DNA of 64,000 bases, taken from positions 7,189,275 to 7,253,274 of the forward strand of contig NC_045432.1 of assembly GCF_902635505.1 (NCBI RefSeq), given 5' to 3'. Position 1 is the stretch's first letter. Every line of letters begins with the position of its first letter. The stretch is from Sarcophilus harrisii (lineage: Eukaryota > Chordata > Mammalia > Dasyuromorphia > Dasyuridae). The translations under genes and the position numbers were made by a program. The notes beneath the pieces are model-generated. The model saw only the letters and a list, made by a program, of their open reading frames with translations, ran no database searches and was not told the origin of the DNA. Below are positions 1 through 10,988 of this stretch, in pieces.

Positions 1-1083
1 GCTGAGGCTCCCCCTGCCCTTTCTGGCTGCCTGAGACTGCAGTTTCCAACAGCCTCAGGAGACTTACTCGGGCCACTCCCCCAAGTGAGAGGAGTTGAGA
101 AGACTGGGGGCAAGATAGGAGCCCAAGTCCATTGTCCCAAGAGTTGCCCTGGAGCAGTGTCTGAACCCGAGGAGATGGGAGGGCCCCAGAGGGCCGGTGG
201 CAGGTGGAGGACACGGGAAAAAGGAGGAGGGGTTAGGGCACTCTAACCCAGGCCAGGCTTCCTGGGGAGTGCAGAGGGGGGGCCAGACAACTCTGTCATC
301 CTGGCTGGTAAAGCAGGGACCCCCGGCCAGCCCACCCCAGACCCCCAGCAGGCCCACGGGAGATATTCTGCCCCCTGACCCTTAGGAGGGTGTGGGCCAA
401 AGGGGCAAGACATCTCTCCACCCCCTCCACTTCAGTGCCTTGTCAGTTAGGGCCAAAGCAAGCTGGACTTAGGGCTGGAGGAGGTCAGAGAGTCTGCTGT
501 GATCAAACCCCTTCCTGTTGTGTGTGTGTGTGTGGGGGGAACTGAGGCCCCTGCAGGATCAGGTAGTGGTGTCTCCCCGCGAGGCTGTGGGGGAGTCACA
601 CAGGTCGGGAGGCATGGAAGGGCCGCTCTGGTGAGTTTGTCTGGGCCCGGGCCGGGCGGGCTGCGTGGGCAGAGGCGGACCACCCCTTGCCCCGGGAGGG
701 AAGCCCCTCTCCCATCTCTGGGCGGCCTTGGCTTCTCCCCTCCCCCAGGGCCCAGGCTCTCTGTGGGGAGGGGGGGTCTGGCCCCTGGGACCCCGAGAGC
801 CAAGGGGCAGAAACGGCCCGAGCCTCCCCCAGATGCCCTGGCGGGGGCCCCTGCTCTTTGCCCCCAGGAGGCCTCCGGTGCGGATTGTGCAGCAAGATCC
901 CCCGTGGCAGCTCCAGAGGAGCGTCAGCACAGATCTCCGCAGAGACCAACTGCCGTTCTCATCCCCAGGTACCCGGGAGGGGGCGGGCGGGCGCCCCCTC
1001 CCAGAAGCCCTGCTCAGACCCCTGTTGAAAGCCCGCCTCACGCGCCCGCCTCACGTGCCCCCCCCTCGGCCATGGCTGTTTCC
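1..1083 (+). repeat. Left-edge partial copy of the GC-rich gene-like block
   Basis: Positions 1-600 match 56811-57424 of copy D in order: the 'ccccctg...ctttctggct' start, the 'cccacggga' segment, the 'aggagggtgtgggccaa' segment and the 'actgaggc' segment all recur. From about 600 on it matches 44555-45020 of copy B, including the GTGAGT donor-like site near 630, the exon-like segment at 868-968 and the intron just before the CA repeat. The copy is cut by the window edge on the left and merges into the expanded CA repeat on the right. No open frame here is convincing as a gene; the open frames of 100-250 codons are explained by high GC. Confidence 0.75.
868..968 (+). other. Exon-like segment 3b of the gene-like block (left-edge copy)
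   Basis: A 101-nt segment has a strong acceptor in front (pyrimidine tract then CCCCCAG) and a CAG|GTACC donor behind. It has the same length and boundaries as 44805-44905 in copy B and corresponds to 6117-6215 in copy A. All copies share 'gtgcggattgtgcagcaaga'. Splicing is inferred only from signals and from conservation of the boundaries between copies. Confidence 0.45.
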
Positions 1084-1698
1084 CCACACACACACACACA
1101 CACTCATACCCACCCACAAAAATACACAAATGCCACACAAACACCACTCATGCACGCACAAATACTATACCTTATAAATGCACCCAAATACACACTTACA
1201 CAACACGCAAAACAACCATGCCATGGAAAGACACATATCACACATACAGTCACATGACCAAGATACACATACTTCTTGATTACCACGAAGCAGATCCATA
1301 CACTCCCCGAAATGCACCCCACCACAATAAAACCCCCTGGAAACTTTATAAATACACAAAATGATTCCCCCACCTGCACCCCCCAAAGCCCACATCCATC
1401 AGATGCAATAAAACACCACAAGAAAATCAGGCACCCAGAGAAACATGTTTGTTTATATAAAGGCAAACACTTATATATAAACATGTGTAAACAGCAAACC
1501 CCCATCCCCATAGGAATACATGCATATCATGCACACTACACACTTACGTATTCCACAAGCACCCACATACATAAAAAATCACATAACACAAACTGTACAA
1601 ATCCACAAAACAAACCCCATTCACATACAAACACAAAACACAAACAATACCCCCACACACACATACACAACACACAACCCAAGCACACCAAAGAAATA

Positions 1699-1792
1699 TG
1701 GCCATTGGGCAGCTAAGTGGGGCAGTAGATAGGGCACCAGCCCTGAAATCAGGAGGACCCGAGTTCAAATCTGGGGGTGTGACCCTAGGCAT
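1699..1792 (+). mobile_element. Partial tRNA-derived SINE (marsupial CORE-SINE type)
   Basis: The text 'gggcagctaagtggggcagtag' is an A-box-like head, followed by 'gccctgaaatcaggagg' and 'gagttcaaatct' as a B box, then 'tgtgaccctaggc'. It is collinear with the better SINE at 17326-17500. The tail is missing and the element lies within the CA-rich tract, whose sequence resumes directly after it. Confidence 0.75.
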
Positions 1793-2403
1793 CACACACA
1801 AACAAGCCCATATACTAATACAGACAACACAAAAACGGCCTCTAAAAACACACAAAACATCAAACTATACACAAACCCCCAAAACACTATACACAATAAA
1901 TATAACAAAAACACACGAAAGAAACAAATAAAAAAAGAACACACACATATACAATGCAATCAAAAACACACAGTAGATCACAGAAATACACCCAACAGAG
2001 AAAACACACAATTAAATGCACATCCAACACAAAAAAAAGAAAGAAAACACACAATATACAATCACACCCCACAGAGAAAAAAACCCCACAAAAAACACAC
2101 AATAAAAGCCACAACACAAAGTTTAGACACAAAAGCAACGGAAAAAAAAATATACAATCACATCCAAAAAACACACAGTAGATCACAAAAAAAAACCTAC
2201 AAACTTACAATTTTACACAAAAAACACACAAAATCAACCCACAAAGACAACAATAGATACACAAACAACCAAGAAAAACACACACATAACAAAACCATAG
2301 CCAAAAAATAGTAGACCCACAAAATAATCCACAAAAGAAAAACACACATAACAAATGCACATCAACAAAGCACAATAGATCACAAAACATAAGAAAACAC
2401 AAC

Positions 2404-3000
2404 ATGAATGCACATCAACAAAAAACCACAATAGAACAAATCAACCACAGAGAAAACACACACATATACAATGCACATCAACCAAAGACACACAATAGAT
2501 GCACAAATACACGCCACAGAGAAAACACACACATATACAATGCACATCAACCAAAAACACACAGTAGACACACAGAAATACACGCCACAGAGAAAACACA
2601 CACATATACAATGCACATCAACACAAAGACACACAATAGATGCACAAATACACGCCACAGAGAAAACACACACATATACAATGCACATCAACACAAAGAC
2701 ACACAATAGATACACAAATACAAGCCACAGAGAAAACACACACATATACAATGCACATCAACCAAAAACACACAGTAGACACACAGAAATACACGCCACA
2801 CAGAAAACACACACATATACAATGCAACATCAACACAAAGACACACAATAGATGCACAAATACACGCCACAGAGAAAACACACACATATACAATGCACAT
2901 CAACCAAAAACACACAGTAGACACACAGAAATACACGCCACAGAGAAAACACACACATATACAATGCACATCAACACAAAGACACACAATAGATACACAG
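2404..3000. repeat. About 70-bp tandem repeat, roughly eight units
   Basis: The marker 'atgcacatcaac' recurs near 2405, 2471, 2540, 2611, 2681, 2751, 2821 and 2892, a spacing of 69-71 bp. Each unit also carries 'gccacagagaaaacacacac' and 'atagatgcac' or 'cagtagacac'. Alternate units differ in a shared way (accaaa against acacaaag), which suggests a two-unit higher-order period over part of the run. Confidence 0.85.
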
Positions 3001-3360
3001 GTAATAATAACACATTATTATATACAATGTACATCAATATGATAATAGTAGATATACAACACATTAATAACCTAATAATTGAGTATATAATATATTAACA
3101 ATAATTTAAACACTACGTATCACACATTATAGATAATAATAAATACCAATACTACACACATAATAGACACATGAATATACACACTACACACAAATACACA
3201 AAGAGTTTACATAGTAAATACACGAATAGTCATCACACACAAGTCCATCACAATATTCAGACCACACAAATATCCCTGCACCAGACATACAAATACACAC
3301 AACAGACAAATATATTCACTAGATCCACAAAAACAGCCCAACACCAGCAGTAGGCAATGG

Positions 3361-3989
3361 TAATGTAACCAGGACCTCATAGTATTCTTGAAGATCCCAA
3401 GATCACCTGGAGACTTGCACGGCCACATGAGTATCCAGAGTCTCCTTTAAACAGAACCCTTCAGGACCATGCGTAGCTGGGGACGACAATGACTGTAATC
3501 CACCCTCAGGGCCACTGCCCTTCCCTTGACTTCCTCTTGGGCCCCCCGCCCCCCATGGCCAGAAGACTCTCTGCAAAAGTCTCCTCCTTGGACACCTGAG
3601 AGCTGCAGAAGGGCTGAATCCCGCTCCCATACCCCGGCCTCATCCCTGCCAGTGGCAGAAGGATTCTTTGGGTTTGAGCTGATGCTGCTTTGCCTTCTGC
3701 CTTCTATAACCAAAACACCTTTCTTCAATTCAAGAAGAAAAATAAAGAGCTTTCTCTGGTGAAATTGCCTGTGGCCTTTAGGATTTTCTCTCCCTGTCCC
3801 ACAGCCTGCCCGAGCCCCCTCTTGTTCACTGGTCCCTGCCTGTCCCTTCCACGGGGCTCCGGGTCTCTGCCCACCCAACTCCTTGTCATCTGCTGTGCGC
3901 TGGCACTGCCTCCCTTCCCCCGGCTTCGCTTCTGGGCTCTGCCCACAATCCTGTGAGAGGCGGCCCACCAGGCTGAGGGGGATGGACAC
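3361..3989 (+). other. Non-repetitive segment with a candidate polyadenylation signal
   Basis: This segment is not CA-rich and is not clearly part of the gene-like block. It contains AATAAA at 3741-3746, preceded by a mixed-sequence stretch and followed within 30 bp by TG-rich text ('tctctggtgaaattgcctgtgg'), which fits a gene 3' end on the + strand. I see no open frame upstream that can be assigned, so a terminal exon is only a possibility. Nothing else is recognisable here. Confidence 0.3.
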
Positions 3990-4470
3990 CCAGGGTGTGG
4001 AATTTGGAGATGTGGATAATCCAAGGGCCTATTTGGGTTATGAAGTCCTGGTGTAGACACCCTGCCCCTAACTTCCTCCTTCACAGAGATAGCTGGGGAG
4101 AGCTTTGGGATGTAAAACTTGGGGAGGTGCCTCAGACAAGGGCTGATTTGGGGTGGAAAGCCCAAGCTCCCTGGTCTAGCTTTATTGCCCCCACCTTCCA
4201 ATTTCACAAAGACAGGGTGCAGACTTCTGGGACCCTGGGAACGGGGAGGGGGGGACGGCACACAACAAAGGTGTTTCCAGGTCCGTCTCCAGGGCAGGCT
4301 GGGCCTGCTTCCTCCCTTGTGCCCGCCCCCTTTCCTGTGGGAGTGCTTTGTGTACCATCTAGGCATCCTGCCACGGTGGGGGGGGGGGTGGCGGGGAATT
4401 GTCTGGTCTGGCTTCCCCAAGGCCTAAAAGATCAGTCCTGCTCTCTCTAGAGTAATAAGAGGGCCTGGGC
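3990..4470. repeat. Decayed copies of the 112-bp minisatellite (copy A)
   Basis: Three diverged units share an 'acaagggct.att.ggg' core, 'tggtctag' and 'cctccttcacagagat' landmarks. Clearer units lie at 56290-56640, where two landmarks are exactly 112 bp apart. The run then passes into 'tgtgggagtgctttgtgtaccatct', which follows the same repeat in copies A and B. Confidence 0.6.
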
Positions 4471-4499
4471 CAGTGCTGGGGCCTGCCCTGCCCATCCCC

Positions 4500-6444
4500 C
4501 TTGACACCACTAGAGATTCAGGCCATTGGCCCAAGCCCGACTCCAGGACCTGGGGATCACAAATTGGCTGATGTCACAACCAGACTCCATTGGCCTCAGT
4601 CCTGGGGTGAGGCTCAAGGCTGCCCAGTCCTGCCCGTGCCCAGCTCTGGCTCAGCGGGCCAGTCTCGGCTCCAGCCCGGAGCTAGGGGACCAGGCATGCA
4701 GCGTGTGTCTGTGCCACCTGAGAGGGTGAGGCCCGCCGCCTCCCAGCTCCGGGCCCGCGACTGGCTCCTGGGGTCTGGCTTCCTGGGCCTGGGCACCATG
4801 GGGCGTGGGGCTGACATGGGACAACGGATGGGGTGAGGGGGCTGGGGGCCGGAGCTTGTTAGTTTCTTCGAGCGGGCCCTGCAGCGGTGCTGATGCCCTT
4901 CCCTAGTCTCAGGAGGTCAAGGTAGCTGCTGCCAGGTCACAGGCTACCAGGTGGGGGGATGCGGGAAGGCCTGGGACCCTGTTTAGGGCAGCAACGGGCC
5001 TGAGTGTCCCCTCACACCAAGCGGGGCCCCTGCCTCTTGCCCCAGAGGCCTCCAGTGCGGACTGTGCAGCAAGACTCTCATGGCAGCTGCAGAGCAGCCT
5101 AGCACAATCTCCCAGAGACCAACTGCCCTTCTCGGCCCAGGTACCCGGCAGGGGCACCATCGGGATGGGGCTGGACCCGGGGCTCATTGGGGGTGGGAGC
5201 CCAGGCTCCCTGGTCTGGACTCTGCCCAGGCCTCCCACTTTCCCAGACAGGGTGGACCCTGGGGTTGGGTGAATGGAGGAAGGTCCACAATAAAGGGGCC
5301 TAGATCGGGGGTCTCTCAGGGCAGCCCTGCTTCCCAGCCCGCGCCTTTCCCTGGGAGTGCTTTGTGTACCATCTGGGGGGTCCTGCCCCTGGGGTGTGGG
5401 GAATTATTCAGTAGGGCTCCCCAGAGGCCCAGAGAGACTGGTCCTGCTCTGGGGGAGGGGGCCAAGAGGGCGGGTCTGGGTCTAGGGGAGGGCGGAATGG
5501 CCTGCCCATCCCCTTGACACAACAAGGAGATTCAGGGGCCACGCCCCGACCTGTGACCTGGGGGATCACAATTGATGATGTCACAGCCAGACTCCACAGT
5601 CCTGGGGGTGGGGCGCCCGGGGCTGCTCAGACCTGCCCTGCCCAGCCGGGGTGTCAGTTGGGCCAGCCTCTGCTGCCACCTGAGAAAGTGAGTGTCCCCA
5701 GGCCCCCAGCCCCCGGGGCCCGACTGCCCAGCCCTCAAGTGTGGGGGAGACAAGGCCAATGGGGGAGGCTCTGGCTCCTCAGGAGCGGCTCCTGCAGCGT
5801 CCCAGGCCCCTCTCCCCAGTCTGATGGAGGCCCGGGCTGTAGCTGCCAAGCTGCTTGGAAGTCACCCAGGTGGGATGCTGGAAGGGCCCTTGGGACAGTA
5901 GAAAGGCCGCTCTGGTGAGTTTGTCTGGGCCGGCGGGCTGTGTGGGCAGAGCCGACCACCCTCAGTCTCTGGAGGAGGCCTTCCCATCTCAAATTGGCCT
6001 CCCCTTCCCCGGGCCCAGGCCTTCATGTGTGAGGGGGGTCTCATTAACCCTGAGAGCCCAGGGGCAGAACGTCTGAGCGTCCCAGACACTTGGGCGGGGC
6101 CCTGCTCTTGCCCCAGGAGGCTCTGGTGCGGATTGTGCAGCAAGATCCCCGTGCAGCTCCAGAGAGCGTCAGCACAGATCTCCTCGCAGAGACCAACTGC
6201 CGATCTCATCCCCAGGTACCTGAGGGGCAGGCGGGCCCCTCCCAGAAGCCCTGCTCAGACCCCTGTTGAAAAGCCCGCCCCATGTGCCCTCCCCCGGCCA
6301 TGGCTGTTTCTGCCCCCCCCACACACACAGAAGGATTCACATAGTTAACAAAAGCGACATGTAACCCTCAGAGCACAGATGTCCCCAAGGCACATCCACA
6401 CTGAACACACACACACGGCACACACACACACACACACACACACG

Positions 6445-6483
<39 letters not shown>

Positions 6484-7970
6484 GAATTTGCTCACACTCA
6501 TGCATTACAGCACACCTCAGACCTGGCCTCCTGGGCCAGGGCCTGCTCTTTTCCCTACGCCTGCAGCCCCATCAGTGGGACAGACGTGGTGGGGGTGGGG
6601 GTGGTTGGTCAGACCCCTGCTCAAGCAATTGCTCCCACGCCCCTGCTCTTACAGACACATCAGAAGTTGCCTGCTCCCTGACAGCTCCCATCAGGCCCAG
6701 CAGCTGTGAGGAAGAGAACATTGAGGTGGCTGAAGAAATGCCCGAGGTAGGGTGTTGCTGTCAGCCCTGCCGGGCCTCCCGGGCGGTCCTTCTTCACACG
6801 GGTGGGGCTTCCCATGTCTGTTGCAGAGGGGCCGAGACCTGGAGCCTGCGAGGGCCGATTGGCCGGGGCCGCCCAGATGGGGTTGGGAGCCCCGCTTAAT
6901 GGAGCGCAGGCCTCTGGTGCCCCCGTGGGGGATGTCTGCACCTCTGTGAGTTGGGGCTCCCGGAGCCCTCGTGACCCAGGCTCTCTCCTTTCCCCAGGAA
7001 TGACAATCTCTGCTGTCAGCACTGCCCGGGCAGGACTGGCCCTAATTGTGCAACTTCCTTTCTCTCCTGGTAAAAGTGACCTGGGCAACCTCCCTCCTGC
7101 AGGGGCTCCTTGTGCCCTCGGTAGATGGGGCTGCCCTCCTGGTCGCCAAGTTCATCACGCCCTCCTCCTTCCCCGAGGGGCCCGGAGCCTCTCTAGGCGG
7201 CCCCCAGCTCCTTCCCCTGACCCTGGCTGCAGGCTGGCAGTGATCAGGCTCTGGGCCTGGAAGGCCTCAGAGGAAGCCTGGCCAGGGACCTTCCTAGGGA
7301 ACAAAGGGATTTTGAGAGCTCTGAAAATCAGGGGCCATTCCCCAGGATTCCTAGGGCCTGTGCAGCCCTTCCCCTGCTTCACCAGGTCCAGGGTCTCAGA
7401 GGGGCGTCCCCTTCAGGGCTCCAGGCATACCCTGGGCAGCCTGGACCTGTCTCTACGGGGCCCTGGGGGCTTGGGCGTAACCCAGAACAAGAGGCAGAAA
7501 GCAGCCCTGCTGGGCCAGAAGCAGCATCTTCGTGGGCACCAGGACCACCAGACATCGGGTCAGCTGAGCATGGTCCTCTCAGGACCCAGCCTGATCAAGC
7601 GCCTGCCCAGACCCTGAGGTAGGGGCCTGGGCGGGGGTGGTGGTGGGGAGGAGTGGGGGGCAGGGGTTCTCTACTTGGCTCACCACCCCCAGACATTCTT
7701 ATCCTAGATCAGTGCTGTTCGGGCGTGTTACTACCAGGGCAGAAGGCAGAGAGGGAGGCTGGCCTGACCCCAAGGTCTGGGGGCGTGGCCCCTGTGCCCT
7801 CCTCCCTGGGCCCTGAGGCTGTGTCAGGCAGATGTCCCTTGGCCCCAGAGTTGCCCCTTCCTGCCTCCTGGGCCCCTGCTGGTGATCACTGTCCTGTCTC
7901 AGGGTGCCCGGGCTAAGCCGCCTCTGGGGCTGGGATGCATCGGGTCAATAAAACACGCCTCTGAGGAATC
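4500..7970 (+). pseudogene. Gene-like unit, copy A (unknown multi-exon gene or non-coding RNA)
   Basis: I do not recognise this unit. Exon-like segments with matching splice signals lie at (end 5687, GTGAGT donor), 5820-5869, 6117-6215, 6655-6746, 6998-7069, 7386-7618 and from 7903, with AATAAA at 7947-7952. All have counterparts in copy B at the same relative places. Upstream, 5571-5590 carries a TGATGTCA CRE-like site. Joining the segments at 5820, 6117 and 6655 leaves an open frame of about 80 codons that starts at ATG 5823, ends with an acidic stretch (CEEENIEVAEEMPE) and meets a stop two codons into the next segment. In copy B the same segments are read in a different frame and stop earlier, so a conserved protein is doubtful. 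Compared with copy B this copy has lost many single bases and the first half of the internal duplication is degraded. It may be a decayed gene, a non-coding transcript or a chance exon series preserved by duplication. Confidence 0.4.
6318..6481. repeat. CA microsatellite in the intron of copy A
   Basis: Short CA runs are followed from 6410 by (CA)n broken only by two 'cggcac' units. The position, between exon-like segments 6117-6215 and 6655-6746, equals that of the 45017-45244 CA tract in copy B and of the much larger tracts at 1084-3360 and 57425-61553. Confidence 0.9.
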
Positions 7971-7980
7971 TGGGTGTGCT
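7903..7980 (+). terminator. Terminal exon-like segment with polyadenylation signal (copy A)
   Basis: The acceptor 'cctgtctcag' leads into 'gtgcccggg', then 'gggatgcatcgggtc' and AATAAA at 7947-7952. The GCATCGGGTCAATAAA landmark is identical in copies B (46825-46830) and D (62147-62152), which makes it the best conserved point of the unit. Confidence 0.5.
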
Positions 7981-8434
7981 GAGAGGGTCCCAGGCCTGGG
8001 GAGGGTTCTCCAAGCAGGGAACAGACCTTGGCTCAGCAGGGAGTTGGCTCATGACCTCTCCGAGGCCCAGACAGCTCTGAGGAGGCCCGGTTGCTTTAGG
8101 GCAATGTTCACCAGGAAGCCCCCACCTCAGTCTCCTTCCTGACCCTGTCGGGCTGCCCTCCCGCCCCCGCCCAGGGCCCGGTGTCTGCCCAGAGAGGGGC
8201 CTTCCTCCCTCCCTCTCAGGGACTCCCAGGCAGGGCTAATGGGGGAGGGGAAGCTGCCCCCCAGGGAGGTGCCCCCAGTTCTGCAGCCTCAGCCCTAGGG
8301 AGCCCAGAGACCCCGGCCTCTCCCAAGGTTACCCCGGCCTCTCCCTCACAGGCCCGTCCTCTCCCCAGCTGCCCCCCCATCCCTCACTGCCCCCCCCCCG
8401 CCTCTCCCTCACTGCCCCTGGCCTCTCCTTCGCT
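7981..8434. repeat. Downstream flank of gene-like unit, copy A
   Basis: This stretch is collinear with 46855-47280 of copy B ('gcccagacagctctgaggag', 'tttagggc.atgttcaccag', 'ggcagggctaa'). It contains no gene that I can support. It is interrupted at 8435 by an LTR that copy B lacks, so the LTR arrived in this copy only. Confidence 0.75.
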
Positions 8435-8978
8435 TGTTAGAAACCTAGAATCCTCAATGGAATTGATAGAAACAGTGCTTATGTGCTTGGGGTTATACCT
8501 TTGGAGTTCACACCTTTGGGAGAATTCACACATTAGAGCTCACACATTTAAGAGAGTTCACACATTGGCTCACACATTGGAGTTCATGCCTGGAGATATC
8601 TCCACACCTCCCACAATCCCACTCTCTCAGGAGGAGGAGTCAAACCTGTCTACAATTTTAAGACCATATATAACAAGCTCTCAGTCTCAGCCAGGGTCAG
8701 TTGGCGACTGAGAAGCCAGGAGTCGGAGTTGAGCTGGAGGCAGAAGCTGGAAGAGCGAAAAGACAAGCTGCAAGAGCTCTTGGAACCAAGGAGGGAGAGA
8801 GGCCTCTTAGAAAACCAACCGGGCTATACTGACAGAGACAATAAAGGATTAGACTAACTCCTGGCTGTATTTCAGGTGATTATTACGCAGAACTGAAACT
8901 AAGGCTGCTCCCAAAAGCCCCCCAAAAAAACCTGCTCCCAGAGAGACCAATGATATTTGAGAAAAGAAGAACACACCA
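8435..8978 (+). mobile_element. Solo LTR of an endogenous retrovirus
   Basis: The element starts TGTTAG and ends near ACACCA. It has a TATATAA box near 8668 and AATAAA at 8840-8845. The sequence around and after AATAAA resembles the LTR at 33520-34161, so both belong to one broader family. No internal retroviral genes are present, so this is a solo LTR. The empty site is preserved in copy B near 47275. I could not settle a target duplication, so the ends may be off by some bases. Confidence 0.75.
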
Positions 8979-9276
8979 CGTTCCCAGTCTCTCTGCCTCT
9001 CAGGCTGCCCTCCTCCCTCCCCACTCCCTTCTCCCTTCCAGTGTCTCCTTCCTCCTCTTGGGCCAATCACGGCTGTGGCTGACCTGCTCAAGTCACCTGG
9101 GTGCCCGCCCCTTGCTCAGTCCTTGCCCCGCGTCCTGTGTTCCTCTGAGATGGGGAAACCGGCCCGCTGGCACCTTCTCACCTTCCTGCTTGCCTGGTCC
9201 AGCCCAGGCCAGAGTCCGCGCCCTTTGTCCCTCGGATTGTTTGGCCCCCACTTCCTCCCACCCCTGGCCACGGCCG
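8979..9276. repeat. Continuation of the copy A flank after the LTR
   Basis: This is collinear with 47285-47548 of copy B ('cccactcccttctc', 'gggccaatcacggctgtggc', 'ctggcaccttctcaccttc'). No gene is supported. Confidence 0.75.
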
Positions 9277-9447
9277 AAAGTATTATCCGCGGGGCCTGAA
9301 GTATTACTAAAGTATTACCCCAGAAGGGAGCCTGAAGTATTACGTGAGGGAGCCTGAAGTATTACCCCGGAGGGGGGCCTGAAGTATTACTCTGGAGTGG
9401 GGCCCTGAAGGATTACTGGGGGAAAGGGCCTGAAGGATTACTCTGGA
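9277..9447. repeat. GAAGTATTAC minisatellite (copy A)
   Basis: About seven units of 20-27 bp are built on 'cctgaagtattac' followed by a G-rich stretch. The same minisatellite ends copy B at 47548-47830. The last units change to 'gaaggattac' in both copies, so this internal order predates the duplication. Confidence 0.85.
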
Positions 9448-9690
9448 TGGAGAGCTTCTGCTCCCGCCTGCCTTCTCTGGCCTCTGAATCTCCCCGACTC
9501 CAAAGGTTTGTGCTTGAGCCTCCAGCCACTACAAGGTGGACGATGGAATGAATCTGTTTCCTACCCGAGAGCCCTAGTGCGCCTGTCCTTGGCCCTGAGA
9601 GCTTCTTGCCTATATGCCCTGTTGAGTACAAACCAATCATTCTATCACTAGGAAACCAATATTTGAGGTAGGATTAAATGAACTGATTCA
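9448..9690 (-). mobile_element. Truncated LTR fragment (family of the 33520-34161 LTR)
   Basis: The stretch is nearly identical to the middle of the LTR at about 33717-33960, in the same orientation. It lacks both LTR ends. The satellite to its right is also shared with the right flank of the 33.5-kb LTR, so this fragment came by duplication of that locus and not as its own insertion. Confidence 0.8.
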
Positions 9691-10940
9691 CTGGCCACCA
9701 CACCCCACTGATTTAGGGGAACCCCTTGAACAGGATCATGAGGAGTTCAGGTCAGAGACCTCCGGGCGGAGATCATGGGCAAAGGGGGAGATACCCTATG
9801 GAGATCAGGGACAGAGATTGTCCATGGATCAGTCATGACTCCCATGGGGATTGGTACTGACCCACTTGTGGACATAGTTAGAGAACTAAGCACGTCAAGG
9901 GCAGAGACCCCTAATGTATAGCATGAATAGAGACCCCCCCATAGAGATCAAACTCAGAGACCCCCCATGGAATTCAATGGGAAAACCATCCATTGAGATC
10001 AAAGACAGATCTACCTTGGAGATCAGGGTCACATATGGAAATGGATCCCCAATGGAGATCAAAGTCAGAGACACACCATAGCAAAGGCCCCCACCCCATG
10101 GAGACTGGGGAATCGAGACCCTTTACGAGATCAGCATAAACCCTAAGGGGAGATCAACTGCCACAGACCCCTATGGAGACTGTCAGTGCAGAACTACTGT
10201 GAGATCAGAAGCAGAGACCACCCATGACTATTTGGTCACCGGCCCTGCTGAGATCAGGGTAGAGACTCTGCTGACATCATGTGGTAGAGATCCTCATGGA
10301 AACTGTGATCAGACCAGACCAAGACCCCGCCATGACTACAGAGACCCTCCATGAGATCATCAGTTCTAATACCCCTGGGGCAGAGTCCTTAGGGAGACCA
10401 GAGGCAGACACCTCACATGGAGATTCCTGTTGAGACTATCCATGGATATCCTGGCAGAGAAACCGTATAGAATTCAGGAGCAGACCAATTAAAGGCGAAG
10501 ACCCCCATGGACATTAGGTCCAGAGACCACCCATGAAGGTCATCCCCATAGGACTCCATGTCAGACACCCATTCAGAGAGCAGGGTCAGGAGACCCCATG
10601 GTGACCACAGGGTCAAAGACTTCCAGGAGAGCCAACCTGTGCAGGCCTGGGACACAGAACCCAAAATGGAGATGAGACTCGTTCTACGGTGCAGATCAGG
10701 CAGACACTGCATCAGAGGAATAGCCCTCCATGGGAGATCAGGGTCCCAGACACCGGAGGACGGAATTCCAGACATCGCGGCCAGAAAGCAAGGAGGAGAT
10801 TACAGCCTAAGATGGAGAAAGAGATGAAAGACAGAACTGAAGACTGAAGGAAAGAGGAGAGATGAGAAGGGGCAGCAGAGAGGGTGTGGACACAGGAAGA
10901 CCACGGAAATTAGGGGGGGGGAAGATGAGGTCATGAGCAA
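9448..10940 (+). repeat. Shortened duplicate of 33.7-36.1 kb
   Basis: LTR fragment, then 'gatcatgggcaaagggggag' and 'gatagcatgaatagagac', then from about 10030 text matching 35131 onward ('ggatccccaatggagatcaa', 'ccgtatagaattcaggagca'). The order is the same as at 33717-36080, but the part equal to about 34580-35130 and some nearby text are missing. Single-base differences are scattered throughout. Confidence 0.8.
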
Positions 10941-10988
10941 GGGAAGAGGAAGATCTAAGGAAGAGCAGGGGCCGGGGTTACTGTGGCA
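10790..10988 (+). repeat. A+G-rich array spacer, copy 1 (chimeric)
   Basis: This is the first of ten related segments of about 190 bp that break the satellite. Landmarks in order are 'gaaagacagaactgaaga', 'agaggagagatg.gaag', 'gcagcagag.gtgtggac', 'ggaaattaggggg', 'aggtcatgagcaagggaaga' and 'ttactgtggcagagac'. The left part matches 35935-36080 and the right part, from about 10935, matches 41969 onward. The change lies within the shared 'catgagcaagggaagag' text. Confidence 0.8.

Larger units (their letters stand above)
1084..3360. repeat. Expanded CA-rich tandem repeat (intron-derived)
   Basis: The tract begins as pure CA at 1084-1103, exactly where the intronic CA repeat begins in copies A (6318) and B (45017), and continues as degenerate A- and C-rich DNA with almost no G on the + strand. 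From 2404 to 3000 it becomes a regular repeat of about 70 bp; from 3000 to about 3210 it turns AT-rich. The many open frames on either strand, such as Cys/Val-rich frames on the minus strand, are low-complexity by-products. A SINE lies inside at 1699-1792. Confidence 0.85.

Noticed and set aside
1-9000. Immunoglobulin or T-cell-receptor segment array, because of repeated short exons
   Set aside because: No recombination signal heptamer/nonamer pairs or conserved Cys/Trp V-region motifs are visible.
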